A DNA stretch of 64,000 nt, taken from Pythium myriotylum (taxonomy: Eukaryota > Oomycota > Peronosporomycetes > Pythiales > Pythiaceae). Under the pieces are notes generated by a model. The model was not told the origin of the DNA. It saw only the letters and a program-made list of their open reading frames with translations, and made no database searches. Location of the stretch: positions 2,046,001 through 2,110,000 of the forward strand of contig JALJCQ010000015.1 of the NCBI GenBank assembly GCA_023091665.1, read 5' to 3'. Position numbers and translations under genes: made by a program. Position 1 is the first letter of the stretch. Each line of letters begins with the position of its first letter. Shown here piece after piece: positions 20,440-30,410 of the stretch.

Positions 20440-22272
20440 GTTCTTCTTGCAAGGAAATTCAGTTTCAAAATATAAACTTCAGGGTACAGTCGGTAACAAA
20501 AAAGTATTGGTAAGACTACGCGTGTACGCGTGTACTGTCGGTAACAACCAAGTATTGGTAAGACTACACGTGCTCTTTGATGTATCTATCGTTTTGACGA
20601 AAGTTACGCTTCTGTCGCCTCCGTGTGCATGCTGACGTTGGTACCGACGAACTTCGGCTCGGTGGTGGCGAGTTGCGTGCTCAGTACCGTCAGGCGTGTG
20701 TTATACTTCACCCCTAGACTCTTATTGAAGAGCTTCGCGTCTGGATTTGGTCCATCTTGTAGATCCCTTCAGCCCCGCTACAAACCATAGTTGAGGAGTC
20801 CGAGGTCGCGCATTTCCTCTTCTTTGACGGAGGTTCAGCAGGGAACCAGGGCTTGGTGGCGCTGGAGCAGTGCTTCGGGTCCTCCGGCCATCCTATGGAG
20901 CTCCGCGACAAGCCACAAGACTCCAACTACGACCAACAATCGAGCAGAATAGAAGAGCCTTCTCGCAGGTCTCGAAGCTGCTCGACCCTGCATCTTCCCA
21001 CTCGGGGAGCCATCGGGAGTAACTGCTTCATACTCCGCCAGCTTAAAGCTCAGCTCCCATCGCGCAACAGACACACCTCAGCAGATCACTGGCCGTCTTA
21101 TTTCCACCCATGAACTCAAGGAGTCATACGAAGGTGTTTGTGCGAAAACTTTTCTCCAGAGCTCCAGCTATTAGACTTCATCTTCGTCATCATCATCGAA
21201 AACTTTTCTCACTTATTTCATAGAGTAACACATACTACGGTGTCTTGTACCACAGAAGCTCCGTCGTAATCGCCGAAAGCAATGCTACGGCATCATCATA
21301 AATGTGACGAAGTTGCCTTTGAACTTCGCCACACTTTGGGGTAGTAATTCCAGTTCATAGTGTTTGATTGAAGGCGTCATCGTCAATCAAAAATGCGCAT
21401 TTGCGTGATGTCAATTTCTTCGAGAACGAACCTGTGGCAGATGCATTGGCACGAAGTTCTGAGATCCAATGTCAATACAAATTCATAGCGGTGCATGAAT
21501 GGGCATTATCCAAAATCAAAAACGACATACAGCCGACTTGTGAGAGATCTGAGATCTCACGGTTTGTAATTGTACTGTATTGAATTGCACCCATGTCAAT
21601 CCGGACTATTATTGGGCCATTCAGCATGTATTACGAGAAACCCGGGGACCGCTGGGATTGGAGCAGTTTTCATCAGGCTGTTTATGCCGAACCCTCTACG
21701 ACCAACAACTAGGTAGAGTTCGAAGAACTCCTCACTGGCCTCACCGCTGCGGGGGTGAACAACTGGACCCCCTCGCCGTCATCGGAGACAGTATACTTGT
21801 CTTTCGGGACATGAAGACGTACAAGCCCCCACTCAATATCACGTTGCAGAGCAAATGCCTCGAGCACGTCCACTCACGACTCCCTCGGGATCCGGTGCTG
21901 GAATCACCATTCCAGACCGGCAATCGAAATGGCAGATGCGGCAGCTAACCTCACAGTGGACACCAACGCAAGCAGCAATGCACTTCACCCGACTGGGCTC
22001 AAACGACACTAGCGCATTGCAAAGCTCTCTGAGACATCTAGCGCACCGAAGAGAAGATACAACGTAAACAGGGCGCAACGCCGGGTTTTCGTTTCAAAAT
22101 GCATGTAAGCAAACCAATAGAGCTTTTAAGGTCTACTTTCTTATAAGAGGTGTCCGTTAACTCAACTTTACTTTGTTGACTCACTGTCAACATTACCAGT
22201 GGGCTCTGTTCTCTGAAGCGCGAATCGACAGCTTGCTACACATCATTCACCGGGCGAGGGAGAAATGTCAAA
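20440..22272. other. Spacer of the inverted P450 duplication
   Basis: 1,833 bases between the arms. It contains a short tandem repeat (20485-20572), AT-rich stretches and only short frames, none with family features. The longest plus-strand frame (21580-21948) does not look like a known domain. It may hold worn mobile-element sequence, but I see no terminal repeats or transposase motifs. Confidence 0.5.
20485..20572. repeat. Two-unit tandem repeat, 48-bp period
   Basis: The segment GTCGGTAACAA..AAGTATTGG followed by TAAGACTAC.CGTG occurs twice, starting near 20485 and 20533, with only a few differences. It sits 45 bases beyond the inner edge of the left inverted arm. Confidence 0.85.
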
Positions 22273-23952
22273 ACAAAGCTTACGCTGGCCAAAATACAAT
22301 CTTCGTTCGATCTGACGCGGTGGGAGCGAAGGTACTAATAGCAATCACGCAACCTGCACTCTCGCAATCAGTTCTTGCTTCATCACAAGAAGCGCTGCTG
22401 TCCCGTACGACCCATCCACACTTGGGTCCACGTCAAAGTGGAAACGACTGATCAAGTTCAGCGCGACGACTCGCAGCTCGAGCATGGCGAGGCTCATCCC
22501 CACACACGCCCGAGGACCAGTGCTGAACGAGACAAACTTCGACATCGCTGATGGCTTCAGCTGTCCGGTCGAGCCATCGATCCAACGCTCTGGCTTGAAC
22601 TGGGACGCGTCTTCTCCCCACACCTTCGGGTTACGTGCGGTGCAGTACAGGGACAACCCAATTAGCTCTTTCTTGCGGAGCAAGACGTCCTCTAACACCA
22701 CTGAGTCTTCGATAACCTCTTTGAAGATGAACGGGCCTGGTGGGTGAAGGCGTAGGACCTCTTTGATTGCTGCCTCAAGATACACAAGCGAGCGAGCATC
22801 ATCCGCCGTGAAAAACGTACCCTTCTTCCCCACACGATCAGGAAAAGAAGTGTTCAACTCATCGCGGATCTTCGCTTCAACCTCTGGATTTCGGCTGATC
22901 TCGTAAAAGAACCATGTCAGCGCAATCGCTGTTGAGTCACGCGCCCCAATTACAATGACCTGGATGAAATCGACAATATCGTCAGGGCGGATACCATCAG
23001 CATCTTCCCTGCTGGCCTCTGCAAAGAGCTCGAGCATACTCTTCGGTTCATCGCCAGTGACCTGCTTTTCACTTTTGGCAACTCCAGCAGCGAGTCCCTT
23101 GTTGACAATGTCGGACAGCCACGATACGACATAGTCCATGTGAGCCGCTAGCTTAGCCTCGGACCCAACGTTCAGAGCGCGCTTCATCTTCCACACGAAT
23201 CCTGGCAACGTGAAGCGCTGGGCCATAAGCTCAGAGGCTTCGTCTATCGCGAGCGAGAACGGATGTGGCTCATCTCGACCAATCCAATCTAGCTTGATGC
23301 CAAGACCAGTCTCAACAATAGTCTGCATCGTGAAGTCGTGGAATATCTTGGTGAGATTGACTGACTCCCCCTTGATGCGTTGATTATCGATCATGTCCAT
23401 GACTTGTTCGAGGTTCTGCCTGACTGCCGATGACATGTATGCTCGCAGTGCCCTCGCGGAGAAAAACTTCGTGACCGTCTTGCGCTGGTGATACCACCTC
23501 TCACCATCAGCTGCAGCTAGACTGTTTCCCATAAATGTTGAGATCATCTCCCGCTGGTACTTGCCCTTCTCGAAGTGATCGAACTGCTTCGTGCAGATCT
23601 CGTCAAAGGCCTCCGGTGAGCTGAAGATGGTGAACTTGGGTTGGCCTGGAACTTTCATCTGCCATGGCTGGAAATCGAACAACGTGCAGTTGTCCAACAA
23701 CCACGACTGGAATCGCTCGCTGTTCCTGGCTAGCTCCACCATGTTCCCAAACAGGAGAGACGTCCCGGGTGGATACGGGATGTCCCTAGGGTGGACCTGC
23801 TTGCCATCCACCACCACTGTTTGCTTCGACGACGATGATGTGCGGATCCATGCGGCAGCGCCGAGGACAGCAACTGCGGCGACGGCAAGGGCTGCGTGGT
23901 TGTCGCTTCCGAGCCGGAGCATTTCGAATGTGGAGGCCGAGAGCATCGAAGA
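22273..23952 (-). repeat. Right arm of the 1,680-bp inverted duplication
   Basis: Reverse complement of 18760-20439, same length with no gaps. See the left arm for the limits of identity. Outside the arm the sequence is unrelated to the left flank. Confidence 0.97.
22345..23946 (-). CDS. Cytochrome P450 monooxygenase, right copy of the identical pair
   Basis: Encodes the same 533 residues as the gene at 18766-20367, from the ATG at 23946. An in-frame TTG three codons upstream is outside the duplicated part and is not taken as start. All P450 signatures are intact (GARDSTA, ExxR in KEVLR, FKPERW, FSTGPRACVG), so both copies should be functional if expressed. Because the shared sequence begins only 6 bases before the ATG, this copy has a different promoter. 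It faces away from the P450 at 24483, with 536 bases between the two starts. The pair converge on the spacer. Either a very recent duplication, gene conversion or an assembly artefact could explain the identity. Confidence 0.94.
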   Translation of the reverse strand: MLSASTFEMLRLGSDNHAALAVAAVAVLGAAAWIRTSSSSKQTVVVDGKQVHPRDIPYPPGTSLLFGNMVELARNSERFQSWLLDNCTLFDFQPWQMKVPGQPKFTIFSSPEAFDEICTKQFDHFEKGKYQREMISTFMGNSLAAADGERWYHQRKTVTKFFSARALRAYMSSAVRQNLEQVMDMIDNQRIKGESVNLTKIFHDFTMQTIVETGLGIKLDWIGRDEPHPFSLAIDEASELMAQRFTLPGFVWKMKRALNVGSEAKLAAHMDYVVSWLSDIVNKGLAAGVAKSEKQVTGDEPKSMLELFAEASREDADGIRPDDIVDFIQVIVIGARDSTAIALTWFFYEISRNPEVEAKIRDELNTSFPDRVGKKGTFFTADDARSLVYLEAAIKEVLRLHPPGPFIFKEVIEDSVVLEDVLLRKKELIGLSLYCTARNPKVWGEDASQFKPERWIDGSTGQLKPSAMSKFVSFSTGPRACVGMSLAMLELRVVALNLISRFHFDVDPSVDGSYGTAALLVMKQELIARVQVA

Positions 23953-23957
23953 CAAAC

Positions 23958-23976
23958 AAAATGGAAATGATTGAGC
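23958..23976 (-). promoter_or_regulatory. Possible oomycete Inr-like element of the right-arm P450
   Basis: On the minus strand GCTCAATCATTTCCATTTT lies about 12-30 nt before the ATG at 23946. It resembles the oomycete initiator core (GCTCATT..CAWTTT). It is outside the duplicated arm, so it is private to this copy. No transcript data. Confidence 0.4.
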
Positions 23977-24118
23977 AAAAGAGTGAGGTTGTGAGGGAAT
24001 GAGGCAGTCGTGGAAGTCCCTTTCGGATGGGATTGTCCTTCGTAATCGAGGGTTTCTGGCTCTCCCTCGTAATCTAGGCTTTCGATCTCGTGAAGTAATT
24101 CTCAGTCCACCACGGAGG

Positions 24119-24157
24119 ACATGTTTGGTCCGGTTTACTCAACCGGACCAAACATGT
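24119..24157. repeat. Perfect 17-bp inverted repeat (hairpin, 5-nt loop)
   Basis: ACATGTTTGGTCCGGTT, loop TACTC, then the exact reverse complement. It lies in the divergent promoter between the P450 genes at 22345-23946 and 24483-26054. It could be a dimeric transcription-factor site or the remnant of a small foldback element. Confidence 0.9.
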
Positions 24158-24482
24158 TAGAGTTGCTCTGATACTTTTGGGTGGAGCCGTGTTCGGCTCA
24201 ACTCTGTGATCTTCATTAAGAGCCAGTCATATCCAGCTAGCGAGGTCTGGGATCCAACACCATGCATGTGGTCTGTGACAACGGCAGCTTCGGGAACGCG
24301 CCGATGAACCACCACACGTCATCGCTGGCTGGAGTTCAGCACAGTGGACTGACGATCTTGGAGATTAATTGGTCACCCTCTTTTGACAAAAGAAGCCGAG
24401 TGTGATATGGAATTCTCAGATCACACGATTCGAGGGGGTCCATCGAGGACCCTCTGCATGAGCGAACGGCCTCCGCGTAGAG

Positions 24483-26054
24483 ATGGTTGTACTGCCCCCG
24501 CTAGAGGAGCATATGGCGGCACTTCTTACGGCGGCTGCGGCAGCTATCGGCCTACTCTATCTGTACACGGCGAGAGAGAAGTCGACGCCGAGTGTGAAGC
24601 TCCGCGAGATCCACCGACCACGAGACACGCTGCCACTCATCGGCAACGCGCTAGCGTACTACAGATATCGCCACAACTTGCGCGAGTGGGGTGTTGCCCA
24701 GTGCCTCGAGTTCAAGGGGGAACCGTGGCTGCGCAAGATCCCGGGTCAGCCCGAGATGATCACGTTTGCGTTGCCAGAACTGATAGAGGAAATCACGACC
24801 ACGCAGTTTGACAACTTCGAGAAGGGCCAGTTCCAGATTGATATCATTGCGACTCTTTTCGGACGAGGAATTGTGGCCTCAGATGGAGAGCGGTGGTTCC
24901 ACCAGCGAAAGGCAGGTGTCAAGTTCTTCTCTGCTCGCTCCCTACGTGCGTTGATGAATAAGAGCCTCCATAAGAATCTCGAGCAAGTTTGCGCCGTTTT
25001 AGACAACAGTGAGAAGTCTGGCGAGCAGGTGGATTTGAAGAAGCTATTCCTCGAGTTTACGCTCCAGACCTTTGTTGAGATGGGGCTCGGCGTCCAGCTT
25101 GATTGGATTGGAGCTGAGAATCCGCATCCATTCCAAGAGGCGATTGACCGGGCGTCACCGCTACTAGTTTCGCGTTTCAAGCTCCCCGCGTGGGTGTGGA
25201 GGCTTCAACGTTGGTTGAACGTCGGAACCGAGGCGGAACTTGCAAAGCAAATGTCCATTGTCTACGCATGGTTACGCGAGGTTATTGGGAAAAGTCTTGA
25301 CAATCAGAGGGCTGTCCGCGACACGGCTGACGACGAGAACGACACAAAGAGTGTGATCGACCTGTTTATGACTCATGGAGAAGAAGAGAAAGACGGCTTA
25401 CGACCCGAAGATTTGGTGGACTTCGTTCTGACATTTGTGATTGGAGCGCGAGATACGACGGCGACCACGCTGGGATGGCTATTTTACGCTTTGAGCAAGC
25501 ACCCAGAGGTCGAACAAAAGCTTCGCGAAGAGTTGCAGAGAAAATTTCCAGATCAGGTGGGGCGTAAAGATGTTCTTATCACAGCAGATCAGGTAAAAGA
25601 GCTCACTTACATGGAAGCGACTATTCGGGAGGCTTTGCGTCTGTACCCTGCAGCCCCGTCGACCGTCAAACAAGTGGTTCGAGACACCATTATTGGCGGC
25701 GATATTCCACTACGCAAGGGCCAACTCTGTATTCTCCACGCATATGCGATGGCTCGCAACCCTGCTGTATGGGGTGACGATGCAGCTGAGTTCAAACCAG
25801 AGAGGTGGATTGATTCGGAAAACAACGGACAGATCCGTCACATTCATCCGTCGAAGTTCTTTACGTTCCATGCAGGACCACGCACCTGTATTGGCATGAA
25901 CTTAGCTCTACTGGAGCTCCGTTCTGTCACAGCTAATCTCATCAGTCGCTACACCTTCAAGATTGATCCCTCTAACGATGGAAGCACTACTCAAGGACCA
26001 ACTTTGATCATGAAGATGCCGTTGTACGCTTCAATCACCAGCTGGGGCATGTAG
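24483..26054 (+). CDS. Cytochrome P450 monooxygenase (CYP86/94-like)
   Basis: An intronless 523-residue P450. The N-terminus has a hydrophobic anchor (AALLTAAAAAIGLLYLY), with Met11 as an alternative start. Signatures: WFHQRKAGVKFFSARSLR, I-helix site GARDTTATTL with the normal Thr, REALRLYPAAP (ExxR), FKPERW and the haem loop FHAGPRTCIG. It is clearly a paralogue of the other five P450s in this window and completes the cluster. It is divergent from the right arm copy and shares a ~540-bp promoter region with it that contains a perfect hairpin. Probable ER enzyme using P450 reductase; substrate not determinable. Confidence 0.95.
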   Translation: MVVLPPLEEHMAALLTAAAAAIGLLYLYTAREKSTPSVKLREIHRPRDTLPLIGNALAYYRYRHNLREWGVAQCLEFKGEPWLRKIPGQPEMITFALPELIEEITTTQFDNFEKGQFQIDIIATLFGRGIVASDGERWFHQRKAGVKFFSARSLRALMNKSLHKNLEQVCAVLDNSEKSGEQVDLKKLFLEFTLQTFVEMGLGVQLDWIGAENPHPFQEAIDRASPLLVSRFKLPAWVWRLQRWLNVGTEAELAKQMSIVYAWLREVIGKSLDNQRAVRDTADDENDTKSVIDLFMTHGEEEKDGLRPEDLVDFVLTFVIGARDTTATTLGWLFYALSKHPEVEQKLREELQRKFPDQVGRKDVLITADQVKELTYMEATIREALRLYPAAPSTVKQVVRDTIIGGDIPLRKGQLCILHAYAMARNPAVWGDDAAEFKPERWIDSENNGQIRHIHPSKFFTFHAGPRTCIGMNLALLELRSVTANLISRYTFKIDPSNDGSTTQGPTLIMKMPLYASITSWGM

Positions 26055-26434
26055 TGAGTTGGTAGTCTAGCTCTCATTGTCTATATCATGCAATGTTTTA
26101 CACCACGTACACTTTCGTACTTTGTCGTCAGACCAACAGGGCAGACCGGATGAGGCCGACTCACTCACTGACTCTATGGTGGTTGTCTTCTCGAACGCTG
26201 ATTTTGTCGTAACATTCATTACCTGACTCAGAAGTTTCCCAGCAAACGCAGTGCTTCCGTATGCAATTGTAGAATGTATGCCCTCAGCCCGTGCTAGTAG
26301 TAGTTTTCTGTCCTCGCTTAGAGGGCAGTCTCAACAAGGCTAATTAAGCAGCATGCATTACTCATCGGGCCGTAATATAAAAAACGAATAGCAAAGCGGA
26401 GTCAAGTAGAGATTGGCCCACCAAGGTAGGCTAC
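26055..26434. other. 3' intergenic gap between convergent P450 and pirin genes
   Basis: About 380 bases holding two 3' ends. No coding frame with family support. Confidence 0.5.
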
Positions 26435-27514
26435 TTAATGACTGTAGCGGCGACGCGAGAGATCCGACTCCCAGTTGGGAGCGTTCTCGAAGCCATTCTT
26501 GCCACCGTGAAAGTCGAAGATTGTCTGGCGAATCTCGTCCTGGGTGGTCATCACGAACGGGCCATGCTGGACAACCGGTTCATTCAGTGGCTGGCCACTG
26601 ATAATGATGAACTCAAAGCTCTCGTCGGCCACGACTTCGACGCCATCACCGTCAACTTCAAGTACGACAGCTTCGTGGGCTGTAACCTTCTTACCAGCAA
26701 CCAATGCAGTTCCTTCCAGTGAATAGATGAACCCGTTGTGGCCTTGCGGGATGTTGTATTCGAGCTTGGATCCCTTCTGCATGATGAAGTGCACGTACGT
26801 CACAGGTGCCTCCGTTTCGATAGGGCCCTTCTTGCCGAAGACCTCGCCGGCGAACAAAATCGCCTCGACAGACTTGTCTTCGTTAAAGACATGCGGCACG
26901 CTTTCGCGGTTAACTTCCTGGTACCGCGGCTCCATGATCTTGCGCGCCTTCGGAAGGTTGATCCAGAGCTGGAGGCCATGCGCAGGGTCAGCAGTCGCAG
27001 GCATCTCGGCATGGAGGATGCCGCGGCCCGGCGTCATCCACTGGAGATCCCCGGGACGGAGGTCGCCCTTGTTGCCAAGGAAATCTTCATGAAGCATGTG
27101 GCCCTTCGACGTGGGCAGCACGTACGTCACCGTCTCGAAGCCACGATGCGGATGGTCGGGGAAACCGCCCGGGAGGCCGACGTTAAACTCATCGAGCATG
27201 AGGAAAGGGTCGAGGTTGCGGAGCTTGAAAGAGCCAAGGGAGCGACGCACACGCGCGCCGACGCCCTCCGACTGCTCCTTGGCAACGAACTGGAACGCGA
27301 TCTGTCGGGTGCGGAACATGTCTGTTGTCTGAGACTGGAACGACTGGTCGAGTGATTGGATCTCTGCAGCGCACACGCCATACTCATCGTCAGCGCTACA
27401 TCCCACTTCAGCCACTTCGCTCGCGGCCGCTGAAGCAGTCGTCTTGAGTGCCGACGCCACCGCGGCAGTCACAGCGAGCGCTGTTGCGATTCTCAGCCAC
27501 CGAGGCGCGCGCAT
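26435..27514 (-). CDS. Pirin-family cupin protein with N-terminal signal-like segment
   Basis: 359 residues from the ATG at 27514. The frame is open for 33 more codons upstream (to 27613), but those are Arg/Ser/Pro-rich. The cupin core carries the pirin metal ligands: PDHPHRGFETVTYVL (two His) and GRGILHAEMP (His and Glu), plus the conserved HGLQLWINLP. Pirins bind iron; some have quercetin 2,3-dioxygenase activity and others act as nuclear cofactors. The first 33 residues (MRAPRWLRIATALAV..) look like a secretory signal or organelle targeting sequence, followed by a ~40-residue spacer. This is unusual for pirins, which are normally cytosolic or nuclear. Transcribed divergently from the alpha-kinase gene. 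Enzyme activity is not provable from sequence. Confidence 0.9.
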   Translation of the reverse strand: MRAPRWLRIATALAVTAAVASALKTTASAAASEVAEVGCSADDEYGVCAAEIQSLDQSFQSQTTDMFRTRQIAFQFVAKEQSEGVGARVRRSLGSFKLRNLDPFLMLDEFNVGLPGGFPDHPHRGFETVTYVLPTSKGHMLHEDFLGNKGDLRPGDLQWMTPGRGILHAEMPATADPAHGLQLWINLPKARKIMEPRYQEVNRESVPHVFNEDKSVEAILFAGEVFGKKGPIETEAPVTYVHFIMQKGSKLEYNIPQGHNGFIYSLEGTALVAGKKVTAHEAVVLEVDGDGVEVVADESFEFIIISGQPLNEPVVQHGPFVMTTQDEIRQTIFDFHGGKNGFENAPNWESDLSRRRYSH

Positions 27515-28203
27515 GGTTGGTCTGGTCGATCTGTGCACACGGGATCGGCGCGTCACTCTCTGTGGACTGCTTCGGCGGCGAGACGGCGGCGTGCTGCTGG
27601 GCGTCGGAGGCACTCACCTTGCGCTTGGCCGGGGAAGTTGGCGAATGCTCTCCTTCCTTCAAGCTCCCAATTGATCTCCTGGGTTTCCGGTGGCGAAGAC
27701 CCATTGACTAATCACCGGCGCCGCGTCACCCGAACGAGATCTTGTGATTGGGTAAAATGGGAGACCGCGATGCCATAATCGAGTGAGAGTTGGTGTGGCA
27801 CCACATCACATTGACGTGGTCCACCGAAATCTAATTCCAGGACTCTGATTGGAGGATGAGTTTTCACCAATCGGTTCTCACTACAGATTACTCCCTCCGA
27901 TTGCCAAAACGTGAGTACGGTTTCTTCCTTCCTTTTTTCTCTTCCCGAAGTGACTGAGGCTCATGGGCCGAGGGAAAGACCCCCATTCCCGATTCGTTCC
28001 GCCCGGCGAAAGCGCGCCTGCGACAGGCCGGTCTCTTGCGAGCGCGACACAGAAGCAGATTCTGTGTTCGGGGAAGGCGGCCGCGCGCTCGCGTCGGCTC
28101 ATGGCCGCGGCCCTGCGCACGACTTGAGAGACACGAGCGTCAAGACACGGGAACAGCTAGTATCAGACAAGCCAGATAAATCGCATCGCAAACTGCAGGC
28201 GCG
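27515..28203. other. Divergent promoter region, pirin / alpha-kinase
   Basis: About 690 bases between two divergent starts. It contains several CCAAT/ATTGG boxes around 27748-27895 (for example at 27847-27851 and 27868-27872). The part next to the pirin start has open frames in several registers because of high GC, but none with family support. Confidence 0.5.
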
Positions 28204-30288
28204 ATGGAGACGACCGTGGCCACAGGTAGCAGCAGCGGCGGTCTGCGCAGCACGTTGCCCGCGATTGAAGAGCTTCATGTTCGGCGCAGCAGCACCAATG
28301 GCTCCCAAGCGATGATGATGCGCGCGGCCTCGTATGGGTCGATCAACACTTTGGACGGAGCGTGGCATGCAGAGCTGGCGACTGTGCATGGCGACGATGA
28401 CGACGAGGACGAAGACCCTTCTGGCGACGAGCACACAACGCTGGCTAGCCTCAAGTCTAAGGTTCAGGGAAACAGGGCAGATGGGTACGGACCGACCGGC
28501 CTGATGCATCCGTTGCACGTGCGTCGTCGTTTCCACAGCTCTGATGTTGTCCTGCGCACAACCCCTATGAGAGGCGGCCTGGACAGTCCTACAATGGCGT
28601 TGCGCCAGTGGATCGCGGAAGGTGGGTCTTCAAGGCCAGGCTTGTCGCCTGCTCAAATCCATCGACATCGTCAACGTCGCCGTGCCCAATCCACGGACTT
28701 GGCGGAAAAGATGACAAGGCATGGCGTACAGAAGGAGCGCGTGATGCGGCGGAGCTTTGAACGGCCGTACCACTCAACTTACTCTCAAAACGTGATTGCG
28801 GAAGAGATCCTCCACGATGATGGGGACAACGAGTTGACTAGCGGCCCTGAGGAAGACGAGGCTGACAGCAGTAGTGAAGACGAATTTGATGAAGATGATG
28901 ACGAGGATGATTCGGGGAATCTGCTGAAGACTCGATCCCAGCGTACCAGCAGTGACGACTCGAACCGATCATTGCCCTCCGACTCTAGCATGTATTCAAA
29001 CAACGTTTCGCGCTCATACGAGTCAATCCACCATGAGGACCCCCCGAGTGTTGAAAAACTTCGCAACCTTCAAAAGCTCTTTCAAGAAGGCTTCATCACA
29101 GTCACCGAATACAAGGATCGGCGTCTGCAACTTGTCGATGAACTTACTTTGACAAATGCCAACAAAAGTGAGTTCAGGAAATGGTTGATGGCTCCTATTT
29201 TCGGTGAGAAGTGCTAACGTCTTGGTTTTCCAATCGCAGCAATCAACCGCACAACAGATCTTATCCAGACCTCCTTCCCGGTGATCCATAGAGAGCCACC
29301 AGATTTCACTGTTCTCCGTGAGCGCGACGCTATCAAACACGTGTTTGACTCGGAAAAGCGTAAATGGACGTCGTCCAGAATCAAGATCAAGATTGATCCC
29401 CAACCTTTCGCACGAGGTGGTCTCCGACAGGTTTTCCATCTTCAAGATCTGAGTGTGATCCCGCGTTTAGCACCAGAAGGCCGTCCAGTCAGTTACGTAG
29501 CGAAGATTGCCATCGATGTAAACGAAGATCCAGACACGTACTTTCGTGATGTTGAAATGCAAGCTGTGGCCTCAAAGTTCGCGAAGCTGTACAACACATA
29601 CAACCCACCCCGAAGAGTCGAGTTCTTGGACGCATGGATTTTACAACTCATTCCGGGAAGCAATGTAGAAGACGAAGACAATCTAACCATGACCGGAACG
29701 ATCTGCGGCGTCGAACCCTACATTGCTGGGGAGTACCACAAGCATAACAACAACTTCGGCTATGTCAGTGACCTGGAGCGAAACACCCCACAAGCATTTT
29801 CACACTTCACCTACGAGGCCTCTGGGCAACAAATGCTTGTTGTGGACATCCAAGGCGTGTCTGACCACTATACTGACCCACAGATCCACACAAGGAGCGG
29901 AAAAGAGTTTGGCAAGGGCAACCTGGCAACCCGGGGCTTTGAACGTTTCCTGGCGTCTCATCGCTGCAACCCCATCTGCAGGTACCTGAAGTTGCCGTTG
30001 ATCAACCCCAAAGACGAAACGCATGACTACGGTACGCAAAACGGCGCGAAGACTGGACAAGGAACCATACCTGCACAGACATACATGAGTCAACCCAGCG
30101 TAAGCATTAATCGGGTTGATTCGGAGTTGTGTCATTACTATGGGGACTCAAAGGCTTTCAAGAAATACCAAGCCAAGTATCAGAACCAGGACAGCTCAGA
30201 CGCCGCCTCCGTCGCCTTCGCTGCTACACTCAAAGACCAGCGCAATTGCTCATCTTGTTGTGGTGTTGGGTCGTGCTCAATTATGTAA
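28204..30288 (+). CDS. Alpha-kinase (MHCK/eEF2K type) with C-terminal CaaX box
   Basis: Two exons, 28204-29167 and 29240-30288, split by a 72-nt intron (GTGAGT..GCAG, phase 1); 670 residues. The N-terminal ~280 residues are disordered with acidic runs. A SHOCT-like helical segment follows (LRNLQKLFQEGFITVTEYKD). The C-terminal part is an alpha-kinase domain: FARGGLRQVFH, YVAKI with the ATP-binding Lys, AFSHFTYEASGQQMLVVDIQ, VSDHYTDPQIHT, FGKGNLATRGFERF and the zinc ligands HRCNPIC. These atypical Ser/Thr kinases include myosin heavy chain kinase and eEF2 kinase; no WD40 repeats are present here. The protein ends CCGVGSCSIM. CSIM fits a farnesylation CaaX box, with two further Cys just upstream that could be palmitoylated, so membrane attachment is predicted. 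Divergent from pirin. Confidence 0.95.
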
Positions 30289-30410
30289 AGCGTCTCCACT
30301 ACACTACATCCTATAGACTCGTTCATACAATACAGTACATATACATAGCCTACATATTCATAATACAAGGTGAGACTTAGATCAAACCCATGCATCCCCT
30401 TTCCTTTCAT

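Noticed and set aside
20440..22272. Transposon between the inverted P450 arms
   Set aside because: No transposase, reverse transcriptase or terminal repeats could be recognised. The arms themselves encode a P450 and are not transposon ends.
27408..27704. 98-codon minus frame MGLRHRKPRR..
   Set aside because: Overlaps the pirin leader in another frame. It could be a uORF but has no independent support.
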